Shown: positions 1 to 7,393, numbered from the stretch's first letter. The stretch: 15,332 nucleotides of DNA from CAYUNA01 sp047629355 (GCA_047629355.1 JBLHWU010000160.1:1-15332); one strand, 5' to 3'. A program made the numbers and translations. Notes: generated by a model from the letters alone, not told the origin.

Positions 1-124
1 CTTTATTCCGCTATTTTCCTCTTAAAAATAGTTCCGTGATGTAGACCATGCAACGATTTTTAAAAGAAAACTATCGAAAAAATCTTGCTTTCAAATTTTA
101 CCCCAATAAATAATGTCACGTACT
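1..124. mobile_element. Foldback MITE, end-type A, left part cut by window edge
   Basis: This is a non-coding AT-rich palindrome. The left arm (about 6-30, containing TCCGCTATTTTCC) pairs with the right arm (about 56-86, containing AAAGAAAACTATCG). The same core recurs at 125-284, 10413-10557 and 13011-13173. The right flank (about 93-124, ATTTTACC...CACGTACTTA) resembles the right end of the 10413-10557 copy (ATTTTACC...CACGAGTTACTTA), so these two form one end-type. Its end abuts the next MITE at 125. The left terminus is not seen or lies at the window edge. Confidence 0.55.
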
Positions 125-284
125 TAAGTACCTGAACACAATTAATCGAACATCTAAAAAGTATCTTTTTCCGTTATTTTCCTCTAATAAATACTTCAAT
201 AAAGGGATTATTCAAGATTTTTAAAAAAAAAATCAAAAAAATCTTACTCCTTTGATTGTTCGATTATTTATGTCCGAGTACTTA
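125..284. mobile_element. Foldback MITE, end-type B, copy 1
   Basis: This 160-bp element has no coding capacity. Its ends are imperfect inverted repeats (TAAGTACCTGAACACAATTA on the left; the right end reads TCGATTATTTATGTCCGAG then TACTTA). The interior continues the palindrome: CTTTTTCCGTTATTTTCCTC on the left matches an inverted T-rich segment on the right, though A-rich drift has worn the right arm here. A closely matching copy lies at 13011-13173. No clear target duplication is visible. Confidence 0.75.
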
Positions 285-302
285 TTTTAATTGTTTCCAT
301 AG

Positions 303-340
303 AAAAAGCATCATCAAACTAATTTGATGATGCTTTTTTT
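303..340. terminator. Rho-independent terminator, possibly bidirectional
   Basis: A perfect 11-bp stem (GCATCATCAAA, 308-318, with TTTGATGATGC, 323-333) encloses a 4-base loop and is followed by seven T residues. Five A residues precede it, so it could also act on the minus strand. No plus-strand gene ends near it inside the window. It may serve a gene to the left, now separated by the MITEs, or the minus-strand lipoprotein gene ending at 554, now separated by the MITE at 346-540. Confidence 0.8.
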
Positions 341-345
341 ATAGT

Positions 346-540
346 TAAGTAACGGTAAAATAATAAGTCCGCCAACTAACAACGTTTATTTTGTTCTTTT
401 TCTCCACTTCGGTCGAAATGACAAAAGATGTTTACTTTTTAAATAGGAATTATCTCTACATAATGGCTGTTTCAAAAGTGGAAAATAAGGACAAAAGAAA
501 TACTTGGTAGTTGGCGGAGTTATTTTTTTACCGTTACTAA
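346..540. mobile_element. MITE with TIRs of about 31 bp and TAA duplication
   Basis: The ends are inverted repeats of about 30 bp. The left end from 349 starts GTAACGGTAAAATAATAAG and continues CCGCCAACTA; the right end reads TAGTTGGCGGAGTTATT and closes ACCGTTAC at 537. They differ at only a few positions. TAA flanks both sides (346-348 and 538-540), consistent with a 3-bp target duplication. The interior has no ORF of note and contains TCTCCACTTCGGTCGAAATG (401-420), a motif I recall as common between genes in Bacteroidota (not checked). It lies between the stop codon of the lipoprotein gene (554) and the terminator at 303-340. Confidence 0.8.
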
Positions 541-553
541 GTAGTCATTCAAG

Positions 554-1126
554 TTAATCCATTCCTAATTCCTTACGGTTTTTAGGAATAAACAGCAAGT
601 TTTCAAGACGTTGTTGCACACCATTAGTATTGTACACTTCTGTACCTACCCAAATCATTAAGTCTTCATCACCACCACCACCAATTTTCACGCTCCACAG
701 ACCGCTATAATCCATGTTTTCAGCTTGTATATGCACCTGACCAACTTCCCCATCTTTGTAGTCAAAGCTCCACTTTCCTTTCGTCAACTCTTCTTCAAAA
801 TGACCAAAAGTAAACGTGCCGTCTGGATTAAATTGATACCAATTTCCCTGATTTTTCTTATTTGAGCCTTTTTCACTCATTTTAAAATAAGCCGTATTCA
901 CCCAGTAATTTGTGGTGAAAACGCGCTTTACGCGTTCCATTTGCGGTGTATCTGGCTTAGCAAAGGGTTGTTTATTCAAATCTTGTTCACCTGTCTGGTC
1001 AGTTGCACTCGTTTTGTCAGTGTTTACTGCTCCTACATCCGTGCCTTCCGGTGTGGTGCTTCCTTCGTTTTGACAGGCGCCAAAACTTAGCATTAATAGA
1101 CAGAAAAAGAATATTGATTTTTGCAT
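554..1126 (-). CDS. Lipoprotein of unknown function
   Basis: The 190-aa product starts with a lipoprotein signal peptide whose lipobox LSFGAC puts the lipidated cysteine at residue 18, so it should be membrane-anchored after SPase II cleavage. Residues 19-60 are a Ser/Thr/Asp/Gln-rich linker. The folded part (about 70-180) has aromatic and glycine-rich strands such as NYWVNTAYFK and GNWYQFNPDGTFTFG, followed by KGKWSFDY and SGLWSVKIGGGG. This pattern of a residue cost or lipid-binding style beta-barrel recalls small lipocalin-like domains, but I recognise no named family. It stands alone. Downstream lie a MITE and a terminator. The function is unknown. Confidence 0.85.
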   Translation of the reverse strand: MQKSIFFFCLLMLSFGACQNEGSTTPEGTDVGAVNTDKTSATDQTGEQDLNKQPFAKPDTPQMERVKRVFTTNYWVNTAYFKMSEKGSNKKNQGNWYQFNPDGTFTFGHFEEELTKGKWSFDYKDGEVGQVHIQAENMDYSGLWSVKIGGGGDEDLMIWVGTEVYNTNGVQQRLENLLFIPKNRKELGMD

Positions 1127-1334
1127 AATCGGAAATTGTTTTGGAATAGAATTATTTGCCTTTTTAAAATCAAGACAACAACTCTAATGTTCAATGGAAA
1201 AATAATTTATAATAGACTTGTTACTCAGATAGGAATAGTTAACTGAGTAACGAGTCTAAATACACAACGAAGGTCTATATTTTTAAGCAAAAAAAGAACC
1301 AAACTGTCGCTATTTAATAATCATTAACTTTTAA
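1127..1334. other. Intergenic region with a long hairpin
   Basis: This is the upstream region of the lipoprotein gene. It holds a 16-bp stem with one mismatch (TAGACTTGTTACTCAG at 1213-1228 with CTGAGTAACGAGTCTA at 1243-1258) and a 14-base loop. There is no T-run, so a terminator is unlikely. It could be an operator-like palindrome or a remnant of a foldback element. No ORF is supported. Confidence 0.5.
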
Positions 1335-1556
1335 GGTTCTTTGACAAATCCAGTGAAACACAAGTTTCTTATTGTTTTAGTAAAGGGAGTTTGAGAGACA
1401 AAAATGGTTTTGTAAAAACCATTTTTGTCTCTTAAAAATCTACCCGCGATGCCGCGGGCAGGGCGCACTATGTTTTTTTAAATCTCGAAAATTTTACGCT
1501 TTTCTCGCTTCTTAAAATTCAAAGAATACTTTGTTCCACGGGATTTGTCAAAGAAA
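1335..1556. mobile_element. GGTTCTTTGAC-tipped palindromic element, complete copy
   Basis: The ends are inverted repeats: GGTTCTTTGACAAATCCAG (1335-1353) and, inverted, CGGGATTTGTCAAAGAAA (1539-1556). The interior carries a near-perfect 17-bp hairpin (GAGACAAAAATGGTTTT at 1395-1411 with its complement at 1415-1431) and a GC-rich palindrome, CCCGCG/CGCGGG (1443-1458), which stands out from the AT-rich surroundings. There is no coding capacity. Its first 48 bases match 3733-3780, and the segment from about 1384 resembles 11407-11465. It sits just past the 3' end of the minus-strand MBL gene and could act as its terminator. Confidence 0.75.
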
Positions 1557-1622
1557 TACATTTTAAAAGAATCAGCAATACGAAAATTGGTCGCGTTGAA
1601 ATGCATAGATTTCTGATAGTTC

Positions 1623-2429
1623 TTACCCCTCTTTTTGCATCAACTCAATATTAGCCGCATGAAACTTTTTCATAATTCGAGGAAATTTATAATATCTCCA
1701 CAAATTATCTAAATCAAAATGTTTGCCCATTTTGACAGAATCGCGTAATTCGTGAATATATTTTAAGGCATCCTGCTTTCTTTTTAAAATTTCAGCGTTC
1801 GAAGTAGCAACCGTTCCATGTCCAGGAATGAGATATTCGATAGAATGTTCCTTTAAAATTGCCGCTGTCTTTGCCAAAGTTGCTTCATATTCGACACTAG
1901 AATGATAAATATAAGGAAATTCTACCTCACAAAAATAGTCGCCCGCTATCCAATATTGGTTATTTACAATCGTAAAAATTCCGTCTGAATTGTGTCCTTT
2001 AGCATGGTAAAAAGTCAGCTGCGTATTTCCAAAACTTAGGGTTTCTCCTTCTTTTTGAATAGGAAAATCGACCCTTGGATAGGCAATTTCATAATCTCGA
2101 CTAATGTAATATTCATCGTCAAATGTATGAATTTGTTCTAAAATTTTCTCCTTGTCTGGATTCTCCACAAAAGCCTGCGAAGCAATCACTTTAGCATCAG
2201 GAAACGCCCGCCAGCCAATAATGTGGTCATAATCAGAATGTGTGAAAAGTAAATAAACCGGTCGATTTCCCTTAATTTTCTCCACAAAATGACGAATCGT
2301 TTCTACCTCATCAGACAGCCAATTTGGGTCAACGACTAACACTAAATCCGACGTTTCTATAACCGTTGAAGTCGTACAAAAAAGCGCACTTTGAAAGACG
2401 GTTAAATGATGATTTTTAAATTGAATCAT
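1623..2429 (-). CDS. MBL-fold metallo-hydrolase with HxDxDH motif
   Basis: The 268-aa protein shows the metallo-beta-lactamase fold in order: a strand-rich N-terminus, metal motif THSDYDH (His64, Asp66, Asp68, His69), AKGHNSDG (His146), WIAGDYF (Asp164) and IPGHGTV (His204). No signal peptide is visible, so it is probably cytoplasmic. The canonical motif is HxHxDH; here Asp replaces the second His, while the other ligands are kept. This variant points to altered metal binding, or to one of the MBL subfamilies that tolerates Asp there. The substrate cannot be deduced; glyoxalase-II-like or lactonase-like hydrolysis is possible. The start gives a compact N-terminus, and the upstream leader holds a 13-bp tandem repeat (2448-2473). 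Confidence 0.88.
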   Translation of the reverse strand: MIQFKNHHLTVFQSALFCTTSTVIETSDLVLVVDPNWLSDEVETIRHFVEKIKGNRPVYLLFTHSDYDHIIGWRAFPDAKVIASQAFVENPDKEKILEQIHTFDDEYYISRDYEIAYPRVDFPIQKEGETLSFGNTQLTFYHAKGHNSDGIFTIVNNQYWIAGDYFCEVEFPYIYHSSVEYEATLAKTAAILKEHSIEYLIPGHGTVATSNAEILKRKQDALKYIHELRDSVKMGKHFDLDNLWRYYKFPRIMKKFHAANIELMQKEG

Positions 2430-2447
2430 ATATTTTAAGAAAATTTT

Positions 2448-2473
2448 AAATGAGTATTATAAATGAGTATTAT
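2448..2473. repeat. 13-bp perfect tandem duplication
   Basis: AAATGAGTATTAT occurs twice in a row, 19 bases upstream of the MBL-fold gene start (minus strand). It lies between divergent genes, so it could touch promoter spacing for either one. Confidence 0.8.
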
Positions 2474-2526
2474 AATAAAATAAATGAATGAATGCAAAAA
2501 CTGCCTAATATCTGCAACAAAAATAA

Positions 2527-2534
2527 TATCTTTA
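2527..2534 (+). promoter_or_regulatory. Possible -7 box for the esterase gene
   Basis: TATCTTTA resembles the Bacteroidota -7 element TAnnTTTG. No convincing TTG is seen about 20 bases upstream. Transcription from here would give a leader of about 60 bases before 2600. Confidence 0.3.
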
Positions 2535-2599
2535 CATTAATTGTATAAGCTCTTCTTTCAAATTTAACACATCCAAATCACTTTAATAAAAATAAAAAT

Positions 2600-3742
2600 A
2601 TGCTAAAATCATCGACAAAACTAATTTTGTGTGTCTTCACCTTACTGTTGACCTTCAATATCAGTGCCCAGCAAAACCTCACAGGCATTATCAACCATGA
2701 CGGTTTAGACCGCGATTACCGCCTTCATTTACCCCCAAATTTTGACAGTGCGGACGAACTTCCATTGGTTTTCAATCTACATGGTTACGGCTCCAATGCC
2801 AGTGAGCAAGAGTTTTATTCGAACATGAATGGCGTATCGGATGACGGTAATTTTATCGTTTGCTATCCGAATGGTATTGATGCGAGCTGGAACGTTGGTT
2901 TGCCAAGCGGAAGTTCAGCAGATGACGTTGGATTTTTAAATGATTTGATGGATACGCTGCACAGCGTATACAATGTTAATCTCAATCGCGTCTATTCTTG
3001 TGGTATGTCGAATGGCGGTTATATGAGCTACAAATTAGCTTGTGAATCCAGCGACCGCATTACCGCGATTGCTTCCGTGACCGGTAGTATCGTTCCTGGA
3101 AATGAGGACGATTGTGAACCAACGCGCGCCGTTCCCGTCATGGAAATTCATGGAAACGCTGACCCAACTGTTGCTTATAACGGGAATTCTTTTGCCTTAC
3201 CAATTGAGGAAGTTGTGCAGTTTTGGGTAGATAAAAATGGCTGTTTGAATGAACCGGACACGATTGATGTTCCTGATTTAAATGCCTTTGATGAAAGCAC
3301 TGCCCAACGCATCGAATACCTCAATTGTGACGACGAAGCCGAGGTTGTTTTTTATAAAGTAGAGAATGGTGGACACACTTGGCCTAGTGCGCCGATTACG
3401 ATTGGAACGACCAATCGAGACTTTGATGCCAGTATTGAAATTTGGGAATTTTTCAACCGTTTTGATTTGGAAGGTTCAATTACAAGCATTGAAAATGAAG
3501 TACAAGTAGCTGACATTCAGTTGTTTCCAAATCCAGCAACAAATGCAATTGTTTTAAATAATTTACCAACAACAACGCAGGAGATTCAATTTTTGGATGC
3601 GACGGGACGTATTGTAAAAACGGTTAGGTCAACTGGAAATCAAAAAATGGACTTATCTGTTGACGATTTAAATGCAGGTTTTTATTGGATTTTGGTGAAA
3701 GGGGAAAAGGAAATGCAGACGCTGAAATTAATGGTTCTTTGA
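2600..3742 (+). CDS. Secreted PHB-depolymerase/feruloyl-esterase-like hydrolase with T9SS sorting domain
   Basis: The 380-aa protein is an alpha/beta-hydrolase of the PHB depolymerase/LpqC esterase type. A Sec signal peptide (residues 1-24, ending SAQ) is followed by the oxyanion segment NLHGYGSN (about 59-66), nucleophile elbow CGMSNGGY (Ser137), the acid in HGNADPT (Asp188) and the catalytic His in NGGHTWP (His259). From about residue 303 a T9SS type A sorting domain follows (IQLFPNPATN, then DATGRIVK and NAGFYWILVKG), which would send it through the outer membrane. The likely role is hydrolysis of extracellular polyesters or hydroxycinnamate/acetyl esters on plant polymers; the substrate is inferred only. 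The stop and the last two codons (GTT CTT TGA) lie inside the tip of a repeat element starting at 3733. Confidence 0.93.
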   Translation: MLKSSTKLILCVFTLLLTFNISAQQNLTGIINHDGLDRDYRLHLPPNFDSADELPLVFNLHGYGSNASEQEFYSNMNGVSDDGNFIVCYPNGIDASWNVGLPSGSSADDVGFLNDLMDTLHSVYNVNLNRVYSCGMSNGGYMSYKLACESSDRITAIASVTGSIVPGNEDDCEPTRAVPVMEIHGNADPTVAYNGNSFALPIEEVVQFWVDKNGCLNEPDTIDVPDLNAFDESTAQRIEYLNCDDEAEVVFYKVENGGHTWPSAPITIGTTNRDFDASIEIWEFFNRFDLEGSITSIENEVQVADIQLFPNPATNAIVLNNLPTTTQEIQFLDATGRIVKTVRSTGNQKMDLSVDDLNAGFYWILVKGEKEMQTLKLMVL

Positions 3743-3780
3743 CAAATCCCGTAAAACACAAGTTTATTCTTGTTTTATAA
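3733..3780. mobile_element. Left end of GGTTCTTTGAC-tipped element, truncated by IS
   Basis: The 48 bases from GGTTCTTTGACAAATCCC to the IS boundary match the left end of the 1335-1556 element with few differences (both continue through AAACACAAGTTT and TTGTTTTA). The matching right half is absent on the far side of the IS, so the insertion was accompanied by deletion or a later rearrangement. The element overlaps the last 10 bases of the esterase gene and provides its stop codon. Confidence 0.7.
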
Positions 3781-4990
3781 ATGCCAACTAAGAGTTGAAT
3801 TTAGTGAATTATAAAAAACAAGATATGTAACCAGTATTAAAAAATGTCCCAAGTCATAATCATTAAAGCTGCTGCAAAACGTCCGTAAACATGTACAAGC
3901 AGCCCTTTTTCTGACCTGATTTTTGAGGCATTTTGAATACCGACTTTTTCAATAATCCAATTGAAAAAAGATTCAATTAGTTGTCTGACTTGGCTAACCG
4001 CTCTTGAATACATTTGGTCTATGAATTTCAATACTTTTTGTCCTTTTTTCTTTTTTACGGGAGTCAAAATTTGCAAATTATTGTTTTCAAACAGCCACTG
4101 CTCAAAAGCTTTGTTTGCATAAATTTTATCTGCAAAAATTGCACGGGCTTCAATGGTTTCCCACACAAGCTTAAAAACGGCCAAGTCATTATTAGAAGCG
4201 GGGCTTGTTCCGATATATTCTGGTAAAGGCAATTTGTTAAAAATGCTAAACCCCATTACGTGTAACTTCAAACCGTAATAATGGAGTTTTTTGAAAGCAC
4301 AATAGCCTTTATTGTAGTATTTATTTGTTATCCTGGCTCCGAAGCTACGTGGACCTTTAGCCAGAATAATGGGCATAGAATCAATAACCGAAGCAATAAG
4401 CCCTTGATAACGTCTTATTTTTTCGGGATGAATTTTCCGCATTTTTGCCTCAAGCAACAATTGGCAAATGACTGGAAAAACAACATGCAAATTATTCAAT
4501 CTTGTCAGAAAACCTTCGTAAGTATCGACCAAACGAGGAAACCATGAGCGAAGGTAATTATCCGCAAAATTATAGATTTCCTTGACGCTTCTTTTTTTCT
4601 CAACGATTATACCAAAGAGAAAAATTGTAATCACTTCTTCATCTGTAAATTTAGGGCTATAATTATTGCTCATTCTTTGGTAGTGAAGAACTAAATCTGT
4701 ATCATAGTAGTCGCAGATGTGAAAGTAGATTTCGATAAGTTTATCGGTATTTCTCATATATTCTATTTTTTTGGTTCGTACCTTTAAAATAGAAAAAAAA
4801 CTATTTTTCGCATCTGTTTTATATATAACAGAAACTTGTATATTTATTTTGTTAAAAAAACGAAAATAAATTGTTATGTGTGTAAGTCGTTGTATAACTG
4901 CCATATACACATATTTTCCAATTAAATAATTGGCAACATGACAAAAGATAACTAACTGATAATCAATATGTTTCAACTCTTAGTTGGCAT
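3781..4990 (-). mobile_element. IS982-family-like insertion sequence
   Basis: A perfect 19-bp inverted repeat (ATGCCAACTAAGAGTTGAA at 3781-3799 and its complement at 4972-4990) bounds a 1210-bp element holding one full-length transposase. Each repeat contains an inner palindrome (CAACT...AGTTG). Flanking bases (TTATAA on the left, TACTAC on the right) show no target-site duplication. This fits a rearranged insertion or a tip misjudged by a few bases. It interrupts a family-3 repeat. Confidence 0.85.
3837..4757 (-). CDS. IS982-family-like transposase (DDE)
   Basis: The 306-aa protein catalyses cut-and-paste or copy-type movement of the surrounding IS. The DDE residues are visible: VIDSMPI (Asp126), IFADKIYAN (Asp210) and QLIESFFNWI (Glu262), in the spacing and context typical of IS982 transposases. 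GYCAFKKLHYYGLKLHV (about 151-167) is the expected core between the first two acids. The start is placed at the ATG at 4757 (MRNTDKL), because the longer open frame up to 4976 begins at TTG inside the terminal repeat and its first 73 residues look non-protein-like. The family's usual length is about 290-300 aa. No frameshift or stop is seen, so it may be active. Confidence 0.88.
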   Translation of the reverse strand: MRNTDKLIEIYFHICDYYDTDLVLHYQRMSNNYSPKFTDEEVITIFLFGIIVEKKRSVKEIYNFADNYLRSWFPRLVDTYEGFLTRLNNLHVVFPVICQLLLEAKMRKIHPEKIRRYQGLIASVIDSMPIILAKGPRSFGARITNKYYNKGYCAFKKLHYYGLKLHVMGFSIFNKLPLPEYIGTSPASNNDLAVFKLVWETIEARAIFADKIYANKAFEQWLFENNNLQILTPVKKKKGQKVLKFIDQMYSRAVSQVRQLIESFFNWIIEKVGIQNASKIRSEKGLLVHVYGRFAAALMIMTWDIF

Positions 4991-5055
4991 TACTACGTGT
5001 TACTTACTAACTTGCTAAACAATTTCCATAAATTTTAATCCAAAATAAAAATAAC

Positions 5056-5538
5056 ATGAAATCTTTATTTGTTTGCTACTGTATATTATTGGCTTTTACC
5101 TCTGCCAATGCCCAATTTCAACCAACTGAAAAAGAACTAATGATTATGGTGTCGGATGGCACTGATAATGGTAAGAACAGTAATGTTGTCACCCCAAAAG
5201 ACATTCCAACTTCCTACGATCAAGTCGGTGGTGGTAAGATGACATCAAAAGGTGGACTGGCTTTTACGGACCCTATTCGCTCTTTAGGAATGACCGATTG
5301 TATTCAGGCAGCAGCTTTTTTGAAACGTCCTGTTTATGGTAAATTGGGTTACCTGCTTATCTTCTCCGTCAATGATGCGATTGGTGGAAAGCAAGCGGTT
5401 TATACTGCACCGAATGGTCGGACCTACCAAGGTGTTTATCGCTTGGTGCGCCAAAAGTCTTCTTCTGAAGAACCAACACCAGCAGGTATGACAAACTATA
5501 AAGTTATTGGGACGTTTTTCCTTTTAGGAATTTCGTAA
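5056..5538 (+). CDS. Small secreted protein of unknown function
   Basis: The 160-aa product has a clear Sec signal peptide (residues 1-20, ending SANA-Q). The mature part starts FQPTEKELMIMVSDG and contains a Gly-rich stretch (YDQVGGGKMTSKGG), a single Cys (in MTDCIQ) and a C-terminal hydrophobic strand (VIGTFFLLGIS). It lacks a T9SS tail and a lipobox, so a periplasmic location is the simplest guess. I do not recognise the family. The gene starts 66 bp past the edge of the IS, so its native promoter may have been replaced or moved; no consensus promoter is seen in that gap. It converges with thioredoxin over a shared hairpin. Confidence 0.8.
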   Translation: MKSLFVCYCILLAFTSANAQFQPTEKELMIMVSDGTDNGKNSNVVTPKDIPTSYDQVGGGKMTSKGGLAFTDPIRSLGMTDCIQAAAFLKRPVYGKLGYLLIFSVNDAIGGKQAVYTAPNGRTYQGVYRLVRQKSSSEEPTPAGMTNYKVIGTFFLLGIS

Positions 5539-5545
5539 AAAGATT

Positions 5546-5619
5546 GAAAGGTTGAATTGTTACATGGCTTCCTTGCTATAACAATTCAACAATATGACCA
5601 TTCAGCAATTCAACCTTTC
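5546..5619. terminator. Bidirectional terminator-like region with two alternative stems
   Basis: The arm GAAAGGTTGAATTG (5546-5559) can pair with CAATTCAACCTTTC (5606-5619, 14 bp). Its inner part, GTTGAATTGTTA (5551-5562), can pair instead with TAACAATTCAAC (5579-5590, 12 bp). The region lies between convergent genes and includes the thioredoxin stop codon. There is no long T-run, so termination is inferred from position and stem strength. Confidence 0.6.
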
Positions 5620-5972
5620 TCCCCCTCCTCAATGTACCCATCCAATATCTCCTCCAAATTCGGTTTCGGCACCAATCCCTGATACCGTTCGACCAATTTA
5701 CCTTGGTGAATAAACAATAAGGTTGGAATAGATTTTACTTTAAAATGCTGACTCAACTGCGGATTCTCTTCTGTATTGACTTTCGCAACCAATGCCCGAC
5801 CATCGTATTCTTCCGCCAATTCATCAATGATCGGTCCAATCACTTTACACGGTCCACACCAATGCGCATAAAAATCCAATAAGACCGGCATCGTTGAATT
5901 TGTGACCAATTCATTGAAATTAATATCCGTAACTTGGGTCACTTCGTATTTAGGTTTCTTTTTCCAAAACAT
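5610..5972 (-). CDS. trxA: Thioredoxin
   Basis: A 120-aa thioredoxin that reduces protein disulfides in the cytoplasm. The active site WCGPC is at residues 38-42 within LLDFYAHWCGPCK, Asp33 matches the buried aspartate of E. coli Trx, and the cis-proline is in SIPT (Pro83). The C-terminal helix ends normally. The start is set at the ATG at 5972 (MFWKKK), because it gives family length. A longer open frame from 6023 would add 17 residues with no conserved character. There is no signal peptide. Bacteroidota often carry several thioredoxins, so this need not be the main trxA. It converges with the small secreted protein gene. Confidence 0.9.
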   Translation of the reverse strand: MFWKKKPKYEVTQVTDINFNELVTNSTMPVLLDFYAHWCGPCKVIGPIIDELAEEYDGRALVAKVNTEENPQLSQHFKVKSIPTLLFIHQGKLVERYQGLVPKPNLEEILDGYIEEGEKG

Positions 5973-6171
5973 AAGGCACTCGTTTTTTTGAATAATGGAA
6001 TATGAATAAATAGTTGAGGTCAATTAACAGCTACCACTTACAAGACAAAAATTAAGCTACTTTAGTTGAAACTAAATTTAGGAACATAACGCCCGCTTAA
6101 TCCTACATATTTTCACTACCTTTACTCTAACGAAAATCTCTAATATTATCACCTTCAAAAATCACAAGACC

Positions 6172-7020
6172 GTGAAGAAACCATCACTTGTCGTGCTATT
6201 ATGCACTTTCATTCCTTTAGCCATGTATGCCCAATTTGGCAAAAAATTCAAATACTCTTCGATTCATATTGCTGCTACCCTCAATTATTATGCACCCTTT
6301 GAGCCCTACACTTTCTTCGATGAATACATGACAGATGACCAAGATTTAATCTTAACCTTTCAAACCAACAACTCTGGAACCTTTATCATTGAAGACGACC
6401 CTATCAATGTACAGCGAACCGTTACCTTTGATTTCCCTTCCCAAATATTGGGTTTTGGTATGAGCTTGCAAATCCTTAGCGACAAATCTCTATTTCAAGA
6501 ATTATCCATTACTCAGTTCTCCCTGTTCAAATCGAATTCGAAGATTGATTACCAAATTCAAAATACGGCTGGTTATTATAAAACTGTCTTATTGCAAGGG
6601 GAAGAACAAAAAACAACGGTTTTCGGAATGCGCTATGAATTTGGAAAATATTTTGGCAATAGAAAATCACCAGTCAAATTTGGATTAGGTGTCGGCATAG
6701 AACCAACTTTTTATAGGTTCAAAATGACGCCCAAAAGCAGTCGCCGATTCCCCATTACCGCTAAATTTACCACGATTGAGATGTCTGCTATTCCTATGCT
6801 CTCTTTCAAAATTGCAAAAAAAGTGACTTTAGACATCAAGATAATTTCCAATTTCCTCATTGCTGATTTTGAATCAGTGACGGAAGACAACCCGACCAGA
6901 CCTAAAGGTGTCAATAGTTTTGCACGAAATTACAATTTACCAGAAATTGACTTAGGTGCGAGCTTGGTCTTGCGATGTCAGATTAAGGATGCGAAGAAGC
7001 GGAGTCGGCAAAGGGATTAA
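6172..7020 (+). CDS. Outer-membrane beta-barrel protein candidate
   Basis: The 282-aa product begins at GTG with a Sec signal peptide (MKKPSLVVLLCTFIPLAMYA, then QFGKK). The rest alternates polar and hydrophobic residues in strand-like segments (QILGFGMSLQILSDK, FGMRYEFGKYFG, VKFGLGVGIEPTFYRFKM, KVTLDIKIISNFLIADF, EIDLGASLVLRCQIK). This is the look of an 8- to 12-stranded barrel of the PorT/OMP_b-brl type seen in Bacteroidota. The specific role is unknown. The C-terminus is a basic tail (KDAKKRSRQRD), not the usual aromatic-ending strand, so assembly by the BAM complex or the exact topology is uncertain. A TACCTTTA sequence at 6117 may be a -7 box. Single-gene unit. Confidence 0.78.
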   Translation: MKKPSLVVLLCTFIPLAMYAQFGKKFKYSSIHIAATLNYYAPFEPYTFFDEYMTDDQDLILTFQTNNSGTFIIEDDPINVQRTVTFDFPSQILGFGMSLQILSDKSLFQELSITQFSLFKSNSKIDYQIQNTAGYYKTVLLQGEEQKTTVFGMRYEFGKYFGNRKSPVKFGLGVGIEPTFYRFKMTPKSSRRFPITAKFTTIEMSAIPMLSFKIAKKVTLDIKIISNFLIADFESVTEDNPTRPKGVNSFARNYNLPEIDLGASLVLRCQIKDAKKRSRQRD

Positions 7021-7393
7021 TCCGTTTATTTTTAAAACAACAATTGAATAAACTGTTGATTACCAAAAGACCAAGGCAGCAGTTTAAATATAAAATTAGT
7101 TCTAATACCCTAAATAAAGTTCATCAAAGAGTAGATTTCCAAGTACATTCCACTTATTTTCGTAAGTTCAAACTGACTTCATACACAATGAACACACGTG
7201 TCTTTTTTGCCTGTACTTTAACAAATTTTAAGCAAAACAGACATTTTTATTAAAAAAACGATACGTGTTCATGCTGTTTTTACAGCAGTTTGGACTTAAC
7301 AATCGTCATACCTTTTCAACTTATTCTACGAAATATTTCGTTTTTCTGTCCAAAAACTACCAAGTTACCTTCAAATCGCGCTATCTTTACACC
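7021..7393. other. Intergenic region upstream of the ABC pair
   Basis: No gene is supported here. It contains an imperfect inverted repeat (ATGAACACACGTGTC at 7188-7202 with GATACGTGTTCAT at 7260-7272) and a small hairpin, GCTGT-TTTT-ACAGC (7273-7286). At 7382-7389 TATCTTTA resembles a -7 promoter box only 5 bases before the permease ATG, which would imply a nearly leaderless message; no TTG partner is seen. Short open frames in this stretch lack protein character. Confidence 0.4.

Noticed and set aside
1335..1556. Structured non-coding RNA or riboswitch
   Set aside because: The hairpins are explained by a repeated element with inverted tips found at other loci; no known aptamer pattern was recognised.
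4014..4547. Two plus-strand open frames inside the IS
   Set aside because: They are antisense to the transposase, whose DDE motifs are clear; the translations show no protein-like pattern.
4758..4976. N-terminal extension of the transposase
   Set aside because: It starts at TTG within the inverted repeat; the extra 73 residues do not resemble the family, and ATG 4757 gives the normal length.
7044..7253. 69-aa open frame upstream of the permease
   Set aside because: AT-driven composition rich in Lys, Asn and Phe; no motif, and it contains one arm of an inverted repeat.
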